Positions 10,565 to 21,369 of a DNA stretch of 64,000 nt are shown piece by piece. Positions within the stretch are counted from its first letter, which is position 1; each line of letters begins with the position of its first letter. Source of the DNA: Pollenia angustigena (Eukaryota > Arthropoda > Insecta > Diptera > Polleniidae); the NCBI GenBank assembly GCA_930367215.1, contig OV884059.1:61227393-61291392 (forward strand), written 5' to 3'. The position numbers were made by a program, and so were the translations under genes. The notes beneath the pieces were generated by a model, which was not told the DNA's origin, did not search any database, and saw nothing but the letters and a program-made list of their open reading frames with translations.

Positions 10565-12483
10565 CAGGGCTGTGGAGTCGGAGTTGAAGAGTCGGAGTTG
10601 AGGTTTTTGTACCGGAGTCGGAGTCGAAGTACCCACAAACACTAATGACTCCGACTGCGACTTTTTGGCATTAACATTTTTTCTAATATTTTTCAAAATA
10701 AAAAAATTTTAATGACCAATTTCAGCAATTCTTTTAAAATATCAATTCATATTTAAATATAATTTTTCATATAATTTTATTTTTATTCCACATAAAAAAA
10801 AAAACGATTTTTAAACATAAATTGATATTTAAATAAATTGGTGGAATTGGCCAAAAGAGGGTCTAATTTTTGAATTTGTGAAGTCAGAAGATAATGACCA
10901 GTATACTTTTCATATGAGTAGGAGAGTTAGAAAAATTAAAAAATTGAGATAACATCTTATTTTGACAGTTCTTTTAGCAATGTATGAGAAATATATAGAT
11001 TGTATCGAAGCATGTCCATTTCTATGTTTTTATGTAACCTAAAATTTCTGTAACAAAACTCGCTGGTTCACTGTTTGAATTTCGCCAAGATACACCTAAT
11101 GAAATAGAGCCGAATTAAGGAAGTTAAAAATTTGTTGTTTTTTTATTTATTTTATATTAAACAATATTCCTATATATGACTTGAAATCTGCTGTAGCTCC
11201 TGTGGTGAAAGCATTAAGTAAACTAAATTTTAAGCTCTAACCTTCAAGGTGAATTATAATAGAAAAAAAAGAAAAGGAGCTCGGAAAAATACATGACATT
11301 GTTCTAAATATAATTCCCATCAATCTGGGGTAAACCTGAAAAATGATGTGAGAATTATTTTATCTACTCAATTTAGAAAAAATTGGAGAGATAATAAAGA
11401 CTTGCAGTTTCAAATTTCGGTCTTTGACAATAATAATATTGAACTTGGAACGGAAAAAAGCAATGGTGTACTGAAGAAAAAGATTTCAATTTAGTTGTTT
11501 AAAAATTCATATTTTTTTTAACTCTGCAAGCCACATTTTGAAACATGTTGAAAATCGCAAATGATGCTATTTCTGTATTAAAAATTTGCCTTTGTCCGAA
11601 TATAAATATTTGACTTAATAAATAAAACAAGACCAAAACGGCAGTGTTTGAATTTATGTATATTAAAAACAAAAGACCTCACTTCACAATTTACAAAAAA
11701 GAACTTATGATGTTCTTTGTCTCTACAAATTCTGTGGTAAACAATACTTAGTACACTTGGTACCCTTAACGTCTTAGCAAATTGGACATGGTATTGTTTT
11801 CAACTTTTTTATCTCGAAAGCTGCATTAGATAGAACTTATGGTAATTCACACATCTATAAATTCCAACAGATGTGAATTGGTGTAGTTTATCTCTCCCCT
11901 ACACAACTATTGTTAAATTTTTTAGCAATGTTTGCATATATTTAATAAATAAATATAACTTTTAAAATATACTAAAGTTTAATGATCCCATACGGTTTGA
12001 ATCAAAACTCATATCTTTCGAAAGTTCGTAACAAAACTCGGTGGTTCCAAAATTAAATCCATTATTTTTCTATATTACAGTTGGCTTAAAATGTTCAACT
12101 GTTGAGTTATTAGTCAAGAATGACATAACACTGTAGAATCAAAAAAGTAGAGCTCAGTTGGTCTATTTAATCGGGCGCTATATGTTTTTCGAGCTTTCCT
12201 CCTCACATGTTAAAGCTCAATGCGGCACGTTAGAATTAAAATATCGATTTGAAAGTTTTACAGAATAATTTTCTTGCTATATTTAACCATTTAAAAGGTA
12301 CTGAATTAAAAAACAAATTAAAAGAGTTTAAAGTCAAATAAGAACTAGTCTCATAAATAATGATAGGTTAGAGTAGGAGTCGGAGTTGGAGTCGGAGTCG
12401 GAGTTGGAGTCGTACTTAAAAAATTACAGCAAAAGGAGTCGGAGTCGGAGTTATAACTATTTCTTGACGACTCCACAGCCCTG
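10565..12483. mobile_element. hAT-superfamily non-autonomous transposon, 8-bp TSD CTCAAAAG
   Basis: The element starts CAGGGCTGTGGAGTCG and ends CGACTCCACAGCCCTG. It is flanked on both sides by CTCAAAAG (10557-10564 and 12484-12491). An 8-bp duplication with a CAGGG terminus is diagnostic of hAT. Subterminal GGAGTCGGAGT-type repeats are dense at both ends (10577-10626 and 12370-12450), always in the inward orientation proper to each end. No transposase reading frame is visible in the 1.9 kb interior, so it would need help in trans. Confidence 0.92.
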
Positions 12484-12609
12484 CTCAAAAGTCCCTACAC
12501 ACATTTTAATTATTTAAAAATATCTGTCCTATTTTTCCCTACGACCATTTTTTAGAAGAAAATCTCTACGAATGGGGATTTTTCCCTATGTATAACATCA
12601 CTGGTTGGC

Positions 12610-13145
12610 ACGTCTAAAGTATATATCAAATACAGAACCTAATTTACTTCCCTGTGGAGCCCCAGCATTAATCGATCGGGGTGAACATATAAAAATACTT
12701 CTTTAATAATAAATTATCGACCGACTTAGTAATTTGCTAATAGTTTGTATGTGATTTTGTATGCTAGACTTTGTCGAAAGCTTTAGAAACATCAGTGAAG
12801 AGAACGGAATAATATTTTAGTTTCTTCAACAGTTTTTCTAATTACGTTTTGTTCGATTGCACTATATTTCTTTATAAATCTAAATCGTGATTATATTAGA
12901 ATCCAAAAATTTCTCCAAAAGCTTTAATATGTTAGATTAAAAGCTAATATGCCTATATGACTCCACTCTTGTGTGATCTTTTCCTAGCTAAGGTATCATG
13001 GTAACTAGAGAGGCCTTTTATCCTCGCAGGTAGTACTCAGTTCTTAAAATTGCATTAATGGAATTATATATATGGTTTTTATGCAATGATTTTAAGTCGT
13101 GACCCCTAGTATGTTTAGCGTTGTTATCACCAGCAGCCATAAAAC
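12610..13145 (-). pseudogene. Jockey-type ORF2 relic (endonuclease and RT fragments)
   Basis: Read on the minus strand, 13145-13095 encodes AAGDNNAKHT, the endonuclease catalytic segment. Then 12832-12765 encodes LFTDVSKAFDKV, and 12680-12620 encodes INAGAPQGSKLGSVFDIY, two RT core motifs. The spacing between endonuclease and RT is several hundred bases too short, and stops are present, so the copy is internally deleted and old. The catalytic FADD box was not found. Confidence 0.75.
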
Positions 13146-14109
13146 AGGGGTAGTAATTTATAATTTTGACTTTCTGATATTAAAAATCTAGGTGGACAAT
13201 ATAACGATGAAATTACTACATAGTTATCGATTTAACTCTTCAATCCAAATGTTTGTTGCTTGAAGGTAGTGTCACGAAAGTCACACATAATGGTATATAT
13301 CTTTGGCCTTTTGATAAAACATCTTAAGTCGAGAGAAAATTGTTTAATAATAAATGTTTAATATTTTTAGCTTTTCTAAAATCTTTGGAAAAGGTTTCCT
13401 GATGATCTGGCCTAAGCAACCAGTGAAATGCGCATAGATGCTAGCTTTCCCTCAACAGTAAATTTCAGTGTATTTATCAAATAAGAAATATTGGGAATTT
13501 AGCAAGTCATACAGAAATCTTATTAACAATAAATTTTGTATTTCCGGAAAATAACTTTGAAAATTCGTATGATTAACAACATTTTTTTTCAACTTTTTAA
13601 ATTTAAACTTTAAACATCTGTACCAATAATTTTTCTAGTTTTCTTCTTAAAACGCATACTTTTGGAAAATAGAGTTGGTTTGCACTTGCATCGGGTGGTT
13701 ACTGACGTGTCCTTGAAATGTGGAATATATTGAGAGATATTAAGACCTGGCATTGCTTTATATCCACAATTTTAAGTTGAAGCAAATTTCTAATGTAAAA
13801 GTGAAAAAAAGCGGGATTCACAGTTTGCTATTGTAGTCCTTTTACATCTTGTAGCTTTGGTAAATCTTGATTTAAGACACGACAACAACAAAATGAATAC
13901 ATTTTAAATTTGCTATGTTTACGCCATATAAAAAAACAAACCGTGAATTCCGCTAATGTAAAAGTCAAAGAATATCAATCAAAACATGTTTGTTAAGTGC
14001 GTCTAATCCTTACTGAACTTAAATCCAAAAATATATGTTTTACTAGTTTTATATAAAAAATTAAAATGTTTGGACATGCTATAAATTAAAATTCACTTGT
14101 ACATTACAT
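13146..14109. other. Non-coding, nothing recognised
   Basis: AT-rich sequence with no ORF above background and no inverted ends that I could pair. Confidence 0.5.
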
Positions 14110-14112
14110 TTA

Positions 14113-14231
14113 AAGGTCTTACGGCCAAATTCAATAAGCTCAATTTAAACTAACTATTACAAAAACTTCCAGTGAACAATACGTTTCGACAGCTTTAACT
14201 GATAGTTAATTACAACTGAACCGGGTGAAAA
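14113..14231. mobile_element. MITE, diverged member of the CCCAATTTCACCAAG family
   Basis: CGGCCAAATTCAATAAGCTC at the left is complemented by GAACCGGGTGAAAATGGCCG at the right, and the centre shares the TTAACTGATAGTTAATTA words with the clearer copies at 14513 and 36565. It is non-coding. Confidence 0.6.
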
Positions 14232-14319
14232 TGGCCGATATTGTAATGACATCATTAGCCACGTGAATAAAATAACTGGTTTAAGGTGTTTTTCCTATTG
14301 ATTATTACCATTACCTTAA

Positions 14320-14445
14320 GGGCCATTATTACAACTTGAAGTTAGCTAAAGTTAAGATTAAATTGACAGATAATAATGTGTTATCTGTCAAAAAGCGTAT
14401 GTTAACTGTCGGATAACAGCTAACGCCAAGTTATAATAATGGCCC
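14320..14445. mobile_element. 126-bp Harbinger-like hairpin MITE, TSD TAA
   Basis: The ends are GGGCCATTATTA and TAATAATGGCCC, flanked by TAA on each side (14317-14319 and 14446-14448). The interior folds further (GATAATAATGTGTTATC), so the whole element forms one hairpin. The size, GGGCC end and TWA duplication match Tourist/Harbinger MITEs. Confidence 0.8.
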
Positions 14446-14512
14446 TAAAAGATTTTAGCTATTTTTCAATTAGTTTCTGAATTAGACAATAATTGACTTT
14501 TTACATTTAACT

Positions 14513-14626
14513 CCCAATTTCACCAAGTTCACTTATAATTAACTATCAGTTAACGATGTCAAAACATATTGTTAACTGGAAGTTAAAGTAATAGTTAGTT
14601 TTAACTGAACTTGGTGAAATTGAGGG
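14513..14626. mobile_element. MITE of the CCCAATTTCACCAAG family
   Basis: The left end CCCAATTTCACCAAGTTCA is mirrored by TGAACTTGGTGAAATTGAGG, with TTAA next to both ends. Other members are at 14113, 36565 and 37072. Confidence 0.75.
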
Positions 14627-14929
14627 TTAATGTTAACTTTAAAATCAGTTGAACTAAAGGAACTTTTACACGACATGTATTTGTCAGTGGATTTGTCAGA
14701 TGTAAAATCAATACGTAATTGCACATGTCTGTCAAAATTGACAGATCCAGAAGGTTTATAATTTTGCCTTCACACGCTCGTTTTTTTAACCTGACATAAC
14801 CTAAAATCTTTCACAACAGCCAATTATATACTGATTTATATTTTGATTCACTTTTAATTGAACATGTGTAAATAAATAGATTTTAACGTTGCAAACACCA
14901 ACTGGCTTTCTGTTAATAAAAAATTAAAA

Positions 14930-16090
14930 TTAAGTTAATTTGGATACAAGGCCATGCTGAAATATATGGAAACAACTATGCTGACCTAGCTGCCAAAAAA
15001 GTATGATTATCCCCTTTATTTAAAGATGTAATGACTGAAAAAATTGAACTGCGGACTGCAATCATAAAAAAACTAAAACTCTTAGACATTAACGGTAATA
15101 TGAGCTACCATCATCCCCATTATTCAAAAATAAACCCAAATATCATCACACCTACATACTAGAGGTCTGCTTTGAATAATTCACTTGTTTGCCTTTATTC
15201 AAAGTGCACAACATTTACTCAAATATTAAACATTCAAAAATGTAAGAAAAGTAAGTAAACCATATACATAAATAAGAGAGAATAAATTGAATAAAATACT
15301 TGTTTACTGTAAATGAATTTGAGTCATTCATAAATAACAAAACAGTGGAATGACCCGTTAGAGAGAGCAAGTTTGCAAAAAATATTCGAATAATTTTTGA
15401 ATTATTGAATGTCCATACATTTATTTGAATACATTGACATAATATGTGTGTAAGCTTGTGGCTTCTTTTATTTGTAAGAGTTAAGCTTACACATACATAC
15501 GTAATGTGTAGGTACAGAAATTTTACATTCAAATTATATATGAATATTTGACTCATTTGACTTGAATTGACTGAATTGAATGAGTTTTTATTCGTTTTGT
15601 CTTTGGTTATTCTTTCATTTGTTTCTTTATTATTGGGTGCTCGACACATTGTAGTTAAAAAACAAATGAGTGTGTTGAAATTGGTTTTTATTTATTCTTG
15701 CAGACCTCTACTACATACCCAACAGACATCTGTAAATACAAAATCAAAATCTTTTCCCGATTACGTATAGGCCATACAATTGCTACCCATCTACACCTCA
15801 TTAACAACAACTATACAAATATATGCCAATTGTGTGGATCTGTAAATATAGTCAATCATATTTTAGCAAACTGTTCAAACCTAAGAAGTCTTCAAACAAA
15901 ACATCTGCGAAATAATGGTATCGATGCCATTAAAGTACCCTCAAAGGAAAACATTATCTCTATTTATAAATTTAAATCTAGCGTACATCCATATTAATAA
16001 TAGCCGATGCCCTGGCAGTCAGTGCTAACATCCATATAATGCTTATATTTAATATTAGTCTAATATTATAAATAAATAAATAGATTTTAA
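14930..16090 (+). pseudogene. Non-LTR element tail: RNase H end and C-terminal Cys/His domain, interrupted
   Basis: WIQGHAEIYGNNYADLAAKK at about 14938-15000 is the end of a retroelement RNase H domain. After the inserted hAT MITE (15160-15710) the frame continues through SRLRIGHTIATHLHLINN and ICQLCGSVNIVNHILANC to a stop at about 15995. The RLRIGHT motif followed by CxxC and an H/C pair is the usual C-terminus of RNase-H-bearing non-LTR elements (I-like clades). The 5' part is missing and a stop follows the RNase H segment. The tail ends in a (TAAA)-rich run near 16065-16085. Confidence 0.75.
15160..15710. mobile_element. 551-bp hAT MITE, 8-bp TSD CTACATAC
   Basis: The ends are TAGAGGTCTGC and GCAGACCTCTA, flanked by CTACATAC at 15152-15159 and 15711-15718. 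It interrupts the RNase H/C-terminal relic, which dates it as younger. Subterminal GAATAATTCA and TTTGAATAC-like words recur near both ends. The 144-codon minus-strand ORF inside is low-complexity and probably fortuitous. Confidence 0.92.
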
Positions 16091-16319
16091 TAACATCTGA
16101 TGTCAGATGGTTTGTCAGTTTAAAATAAAACACGCTATGATTGAACATTTTTAAATTGCAAATTTCAGTGTAATAAAAGGTATATGGGGCACAAAACTGG
16201 TTTGTATTATTTTAGTCTAACCTGTATTCCCTTATATCTGTTATTAAGTCTTTGATCTTATCTAAAATTTACTACAGCATCAATTTATAAACTTTCAATA
16301 AAATCTAATAATAACAAAA

Positions 16320-17460
16320 TACAATCAACTATTAGCCGAATCTTTAACTTTGCAAAACTGCAAGCCCTACCAATAAAGCCACATAGCAAATCTTTAACAG
16401 CTTCCTATCTCCTTGGTTTCTACCATTTAAGATCGTTACACACTATCCCATAAAGTCTTACGTATTTTATGAAAATGCAACCCTCTCATGATAAGTTATT
16501 GTTTTTTGAAAATTTATAAACAATAGTTAGATCAGGGAAGCATTTTCATAAAATACGTAAGACTTTGTGGGATAGTCTGTAACGGCCTTTAATAACATAT
16601 ATTTTACATTAGCTAAATTCCCTAAATCTGAAACACATTTCGACACATATAGACGTTGTTTTAATAGAATTATATCGAACGTGAGAACTGTAAACTTATT
16701 TTTACATACGGCTCTAAGAGTTATAGTGTAACAACTACCGACTCCATTATAACAACCATACTGCCTTCATATTTTACGGTGTTCACAGCAGAGATAGTGG
16801 AAATATTTGAAACAATTCAATATTTGGGTAACACAACAACTGAAACTATTATTTGTTCTGACTCTCAGTCAGCATTACGTTCAATACGCAACATACATAA
16901 TACAAACCATTATTTAACACTGATAAGATTCACCCTAATCGAAAACACTAACATTAAATTGCTGAGGATCCCTGGACATTGGGGAAATGAATTTGCGGAT
17001 TTGCCAAAAGTTCTCTTAATTCATCCCTTTTTCTAACCTCAAATTTTAACATATATGATATTTTAAACCACATTAAGAACATATTGACCAGACAGGAGGA
17101 TCCTTTCTCTGGAACATCGGACGGGTATAAAAGGATAAACCGGACAATTTTGAATGTAGGAGATTATCTTAATTATAACTACGGCTCCTTAGACAGCAAT
17201 TCATATGTGAAACTTAGACTTGGACACACATATTGCACACACAGATATTTATTCGATCACAATATTTCTAACATATGCCCTTATTGCCTTTCGGAACCGA
17301 TTTCAGTAGAACACAACAAAATATTGCTTAAAACATAACTCAATTCGGAATATAATCTTCAAAATTGATCCAATTACTTATCTTTCCAACCCATCACGGG
17401 AAAATATACAAGCGGTAACCAAATTTCTAAAAAATTTCAAAAATAATTAAAGATTTATAG
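16320..17460 (+). pseudogene. Second RNase-H-bearing non-LTR tail
   Basis: At 16770-17036 the frame reads FTAEIVEIFETIQYL, then ETIICSDSQSALRSIRN with the catalytic Asp, then IPGHWGNEFADL. These are RNase H motifs in correct order. At 17084-17335 it continues with VKLRLGHTYCTHRYLF and ICPYCLSEPISVEHN, the C-terminal Cys/His domain. Upstream pieces such as 16320-16430 also fit the linker before RNase H. Frameshifts and a MITE at 16431-16587 break it. It resembles the relic at 14930 but is not the same copy. Confidence 0.75.
16431..16587. mobile_element. 157-bp MITE with 45-bp inverted arms, TTTAA flanks
   Basis: The left arm CACACTATCCCATAAAGTC continues to GAAAATGC. The right arm begins GCATTTTCATAAAATACG and runs to GATAGTCTGTAACGG, complementary with few mismatches. 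TTTAA precedes and follows (16426-16430 and 16588-16592). It is inserted in the RNase H relic. Confidence 0.75.
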
Positions 17461-17929
17461 AATGTGAAGGGAATTTTAACATTACTAACACAATTGTAAC
17501 TTTATTTTAATCACAGACTAAGCATAGGACCTGTGTACCTATATATAATATTTTTAAGTTTGAGACACAAAAGTTGTTAAAAAAAATAAAAAAGCTTTTG
17601 GATATTTTTAGAACTAGAGGAAAAGGATCTTAACTTCATTTCTTATAGATCAAAAATTATACATTAGCTTTTTTATAAATTTTTGTTAATCAATTAAAGA
17701 AACCATATGTCGCGTTAATTTTAAGAAAAAATTCTAGCGTGGAGATTTTATTTAAAATTAATCCAAACATTATCGTTTTTCAAAAAATATTATTGTTCCG
17801 TGCGGGAAACTACTAACCACCCGACACTTTCTATTCTTTTTACATATATCAGAATTGTATCCATTTTTTTATTAATTAATTTTGTTTAAGGCATAATTTT
17901 TTCAAAATAAACAGAAAATTCTAATAAAA
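17461..17929. other. Non-coding, AT-rich
   Basis: Nothing recognised. Confidence 0.5.
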
Positions 17930-18250
17930 TATCGGCAAAAGTGCACTTTACGAAGCGAACGAAAAAAAAAAAAAAAAATTGGACCCCCTCTGGAATAAAA
18001 AAAGAAAAAAATCAAAATTTAAATTTAAGGGGGCTGAGGCCCCTGGGACCCCATGGATCAAAAAAAGCGGCCCGCCCACTTAGTGGTATGTGTGGGTACT
18101 CAAATTAAAGGTAATTGTGTAAAAAACACGAAATTAATAAAATTTAGGTCGAGCGGGAATTCTGGGTCCCTCTGGGGGGTAAAATATAGCCCCTCGCACC
18201 CTTATAACTATGTGTGGGTACTCGAATGGAAGGTATTTTGCTTATGATTG
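17930..18250 (+). repeat. Outer arm of an inverted repeat (partner about 18640-18990)
   Basis: The words GTGCACTTTACG, CCCACTTAGTGGTATGTGTG, GGGTACTCAAATTAAAGG and GGGGGCTGAGGCCCCTGGG are found again in inverted orientation between 18670 and 18975. The region is GC-rich compared with its surroundings. Open frames here are low-confidence and are not annotated as genes. Confidence 0.7.
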
Positions 18251-18323
18251 TATTGTTTAAGGGAATAGCAACGTAGACAAACAATTTGTTATAAAAATCG
18301 CGGGATTTTTTTTATTTTTTTTG

Positions 18324-18590
18324 TAACTAAAGCTTTTCTGTATAGCCGGCCTTCGGCCGGGCGCAAAGATTTTTTCCTCTATGGTATAACAAAGACCGGC
18401 TTCGCTAACTAAAGCTTTTCTGTATAACCGGCCTTCGGCCGGGCGCAAGGATTTTCTCCTCTATGGTATAACAAAGACCGGCTTCGCTAACTAAAGCTTT
18501 TCTGTATAGCCGGCCTTTGGCCGGGCGCAAGGATTTTCTCCTCTATTGTATAACAGAGAACGGCTTCGCTAACTAAAACTTCTCTGAATA
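18324..18590 (+). repeat. 82-bp satellite, about 3.3 units, plus orientation
   Basis: The word TAACTAAAGC recurs at 18324, 18406, 18488 and 18570, a period of exactly 82 bp. Each unit contains the near-palindrome CCGGCCTTCGGCCGG followed by GCGCAAGGATTTTC and ACCGGCTTCGC, which is strikingly GC-rich here. The units differ by a few bases. Confidence 0.93.
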
Positions 18591-18979
18591 TAAAAGATAC
18601 ATAAATTAACCTAGAGAGGAAAATATTAAACGAATACAAAAACAAAATACATATTTGCAATCGTGAGCAAATTACCTTTAATTTGAGTACCCACACAGAT
18701 ATACATAAGTGTTATGGGGGGGCACTTTTTTTGCCCCAGAGGGCCCTAGAAGAGCCGCCGACCAAAAATTTTATTATTTTTGTTTTTGTTGCACAATTAC
18801 CTTTAATTTGAGTACCCACACATACCATTTAGTGGGCGGGGCGGTTTTTTGGGCCCAGGGGTCCCCAAGGGCCTCAGCCCCCTTAAATATTAATTTTGGT
18901 ATTTTTTTTTTTAATTCTGGATCGGGTGGCATATTTTTTATAATTTTTTTTTGTACGCCCCGTAAAGTGCACTTCAGCC

Positions 18980-19480
18980 AAAATATCGGCTTAAATCTAG
19001 TTTACCGACGCAGCTCCAAATAAAAAAAAAAGTATCTAGGTAGATAGAAAATTAAAAAATAAGAAGAAAAAATTAAATAAAAAAGTTGGCGGAAACGCTT
19101 AAGGCCTAACCATAATATGCATAGCCTTGCTTAACCTACTGTCAAAAATTAACAAAAAGTCTCTCAAATGTATTTAAAAAAAAAACAAAAACAAAATAAA
19201 AAAACATTTGATTCCGTACGGAATGTGCGATTAGATTCGCACCTTGCTTAAGCAAATGACAGTTTCATTAAACTTAGCAAAAAGTTTCCTTAAGTTCAAT
19301 ATGGTTTGCCTCATATAATAAACATGTATTCGCACATTTGATTAAGCCAACTTAAGCACATTGTGGTTGGGCCTTTAGTTTTCGAGTTATGGACGTTTTA
19401 AGTTTTTATATAAAAGTGTGACTTTCCACTACATTTTTATCTTTATATGGTCAATATTGGTATCATTTTAAAGCTTTTGA
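18980..19480 (+). repeat. Inner arm of a foldback-like structure (partner 20220-20455)
   Basis: AGTTTACCGACGCAGCTCC, AAAGTTGGCGGAAACGC and GGACGTTTTAAGTTTTTATA in this arm are complemented at 20430-20450, about 20340 and about 20310 respectively. A Harbinger-like MITE (19102-19374) has landed inside this arm only. Confidence 0.85.
19102..19374. mobile_element. PIF/Harbinger-like MITE, 273 bp, TSD TTA, with an empty site in the window
   Basis: The ends are AGGCCTAACCA and TGGTTGGGCCT. TTA flanks both sides (19099-19101 and 19375-19377). The opposite arm of the same foldback (about 20325-20345) carries the uninterrupted sequence with a single TTA, which proves the insertion and the 3-bp duplication. 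The interior has CTTAAG and GCTTAA words near both ends and no ORF. Confidence 0.92.
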
Positions 19481-20055
19481 CTTAGCGAAGCCGGTAATTA
19501 CTATCCCAAAGAGGAGCAAATCCTTGCGCCCGTCCAAAGGCCGGCTATGCAGAGTAGCTTTACTTAGCGAAGCCGGTTCTTGCTATACCATAGAGGAGAA
19601 AATCCTTGCGCCCGGCCGAAGGCCGGCTATGCAGAGAAGCTTTACTTAGCGAAGCCGGTTTTTGTCATACCAAAGAGGAGCAAATCTTTGCGCCCGGCCG
19701 AAGGCCGGCTATGCAGAGAAGCTTTACTTAGCGAAGCCGGTTTTTGCTATACCATAGAAGAGAAAATCCTTGCGCCCGGCCGAAGGCCGTCTATGCAGAG
19801 TAGTTTTACATAGCGAAGCGGGTTCTTGCTATACCATAGATTAGAAAATCCTTGCGCCCGGCCGAAGGCCTGCTATGCAGAGAAGCTTTAGTTAGCGAAG
19901 CCGGTATTTGTCATACCAAAGAGGAGCAAATTTTTGCGCCCGGCCGAAGGCCGGCTATGCAGGGAAGCTTTACTTAGCGAAGCCGGTTTTTGCTATACCA
20001 TAGAGGAGAAAGTCCTTGCGCCCGGCCGAAGGTCGGCTATGCAGGAGTGTTTTCG
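19481..20055 (-). repeat. 82-bp satellite, about 7 units, minus orientation
   Basis: The word CTTAGCGAAGCC recurs every 82 bp (19481, 19563, 19645, 19727 and a variant at 19809 onward). This is the reverse complement of the cluster at 18324-18590. One unit shows CCGTCTATGC in place of CCGGCTATGC, and another GGCCTGCTATGC. Frames open through several units because 82-bp periodicity lacks stops; this is not a gene. Confidence 0.93.
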
Positions 20056-20526
20056 TTTGCGACGCCCATGTTTATAATTTGATTACGTTTGTATTACACT
20101 TTTATTTAAATAAACTACATACTAACCTGGTGCACTTCTGTAATATTTTGATGTAAAATGCAAAAAGAATGTAATGTGAGGTAAAGAGATAGTAATTTTC
20201 AAATAAATTTTGTATATCTAAAAAGATATGGTCAAAAGCTTTGAAATGATACCAATATTTTCCATATAGCGATAAAAATGAAGTGGAAAATCGGACCTTT
20301 ATATAAAAACTTAAAACGTCCATAACTTGAAAACTAAGCGTTTCCGCCAACTTTTTTATTTTATTTTTTCTTCTTATTTTTCAATTTTCTATCACCCTGC
20401 GTACTTTTTTTTTTATTTGGAGCTGCGTCGGTAAACTAGATATGTTCCAAAATATCTATTGACCAATTATTAATATGGTTGGATTTTCTTTGTTACAGAT
20501 ATAATGATAAGAATATATGTACATAT
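20056..20526 (-). repeat. Right flank of the foldback-like structure
   Basis: 20220-20455 is the inverted partner of 18980-19480. It includes GGAGCTGCGTCGGTAAACTA at 20421-20440 and holds the empty site for the 19102 MITE. 20056-20220 has no match that I could see. Confidence 0.8.
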
Positions 20527-20792
20527 AATATCGTCGCTGTTTTTGCTAGCTGACCTAACTGAAATTTTTTTTGAAAGTTGGGTTAAGTATTTAAAATAAA
20601 AATATTTGTATTTTTCTTTATTAAACATATAACAAAAGATGTTATACTACATAACAAATAATGCATAAACCCAATTACATTCGTAATTTGGCTAGGAAAT
20701 GACTACATTTTTGACAAAAAACATTAAAACTGCTTTCCTGTAAAATTTGTTAAATGCTAGTTAGGTCGGTTAGTTAAAACAACGACGATATT
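20527..20792. mobile_element. MITE with about 34-bp inverted ends (AATATCGTCG)
   Basis: AATATCGTCGCTGTTTTTGC at the left pairs with AACAACGACGATATT at the right, and GCTGACCTAACT pairs with AGTTAGGTCGG. The size is 266 bp and no ORF is present. It lies in the presumed RNF121 intron, about 55 bp past exon 3. Confidence 0.8.
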
Positions 20793-20847
20793 GCCGGCAC
20801 AATCAAGCTCGATATAGCCGTATTCTGTACATATTTTTTTTATTTAC

Positions 20848-21242
20848 CGAATAAGATCTATAGTGCCTTTTTTTCCATTGTATCAAAGCAATTTGTGCTA
20901 CTATAAGTGTGGCAAACAATATAAGCACCATTTCCGAATGCATAGCTTCATGGCCCTTATGTTTTTCATGTCTCATCTGATGTTCATATCTACATAAATA
21001 AAATAATAAAATATCAACTTCAGAGCATGTCACTAAATTTTTTGAGTAGTATCTATGTATATTTCTGTAATCAGCGTACAACATACCTCATTTTTTCTTC
21101 TGGTGTCATTTCTTCCAGCGACTTTTATTAAAAATATAACATTAAAATTTATAAAAATTTTGTACATTAACATTTAAATAAAAACAAATTTGTTTACCTT
21201 GTTAAAGTCGACAGGAGCGTGCAAGTCTCGATGATCCATCAT
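20848..21242 (-). CDS. RNF121: RNF121-type membrane RING E3 ligase, coding exons 1-3 (partial gene)
   Basis: Exon 1 (21242-21198) begins ATGATGGATCATCGAG and codes 15 residues, ending AAG before a GTAAAC donor. Exon 2 (21121-21087) has an AAAAG acceptor, codes SLEEMTPEEKM and ends at a GTATGT donor. Exon 3 (20989-20848) follows a TTATGTAG acceptor, codes HEKHKGHEAMHSEMVLILF and AQIALIQWKKRHYRSYS, and ends at a GTAAAT donor. The split codon between exons 2 and 3 rejoins correctly as Arg. The His-rich KHKGHEAMHSEMVLI block followed by the first transmembrane helix and QWKKRHYRSYS is characteristic of RNF121/RNF175, multipass ER/Golgi E3 ligases with a C-terminal RING domain. The RING and remaining helices are not in view. 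Exon boundaries are inferred from consensus sites. Confidence 0.85.
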
Positions 21243-21361
21243 GGCAATAATAATTATATTCTAATCTGTATAGATAAACTCAACTTTCTGCGATTTTTTA
21301 AATTTAACATTAATAATTATTAAAAATTTTAATTATCTCAATAAAATTTGTAAAAAATATA
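21243..21361 (-). promoter_or_regulatory. Presumed 5' UTR/proximal promoter of RNF121
   Basis: Only about 120 bp separate the start codon from the hAT target duplication at 21362-21369. No clear TATA box or initiator stands out in this AT-rich stretch. The hAT element therefore occupies what should be the upstream regulatory region, unless the transcription start lies within these 120 bp. Confidence 0.4.
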
Positions 21362-21369
21362 AGTCTGCA

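Noticed and set aside
15215..15649. 144-codon minus-strand frame
   Set aside because: It lies wholly inside a 551-bp hAT MITE, is low in complexity and matches no domain that I recognise.
18709..19023. 104-codon frame rich in Phe, Gly and Ala
   Set aside because: It is formed by inverted-repeat DNA with homopolymer runs and has no recognisable protein motif.
19580..19813. 77-codon frame with GC-rich repeats (RPAEGRLCREAL)
   Set aside because: It is the 82-bp satellite read in one frame; the repetition explains the openness.
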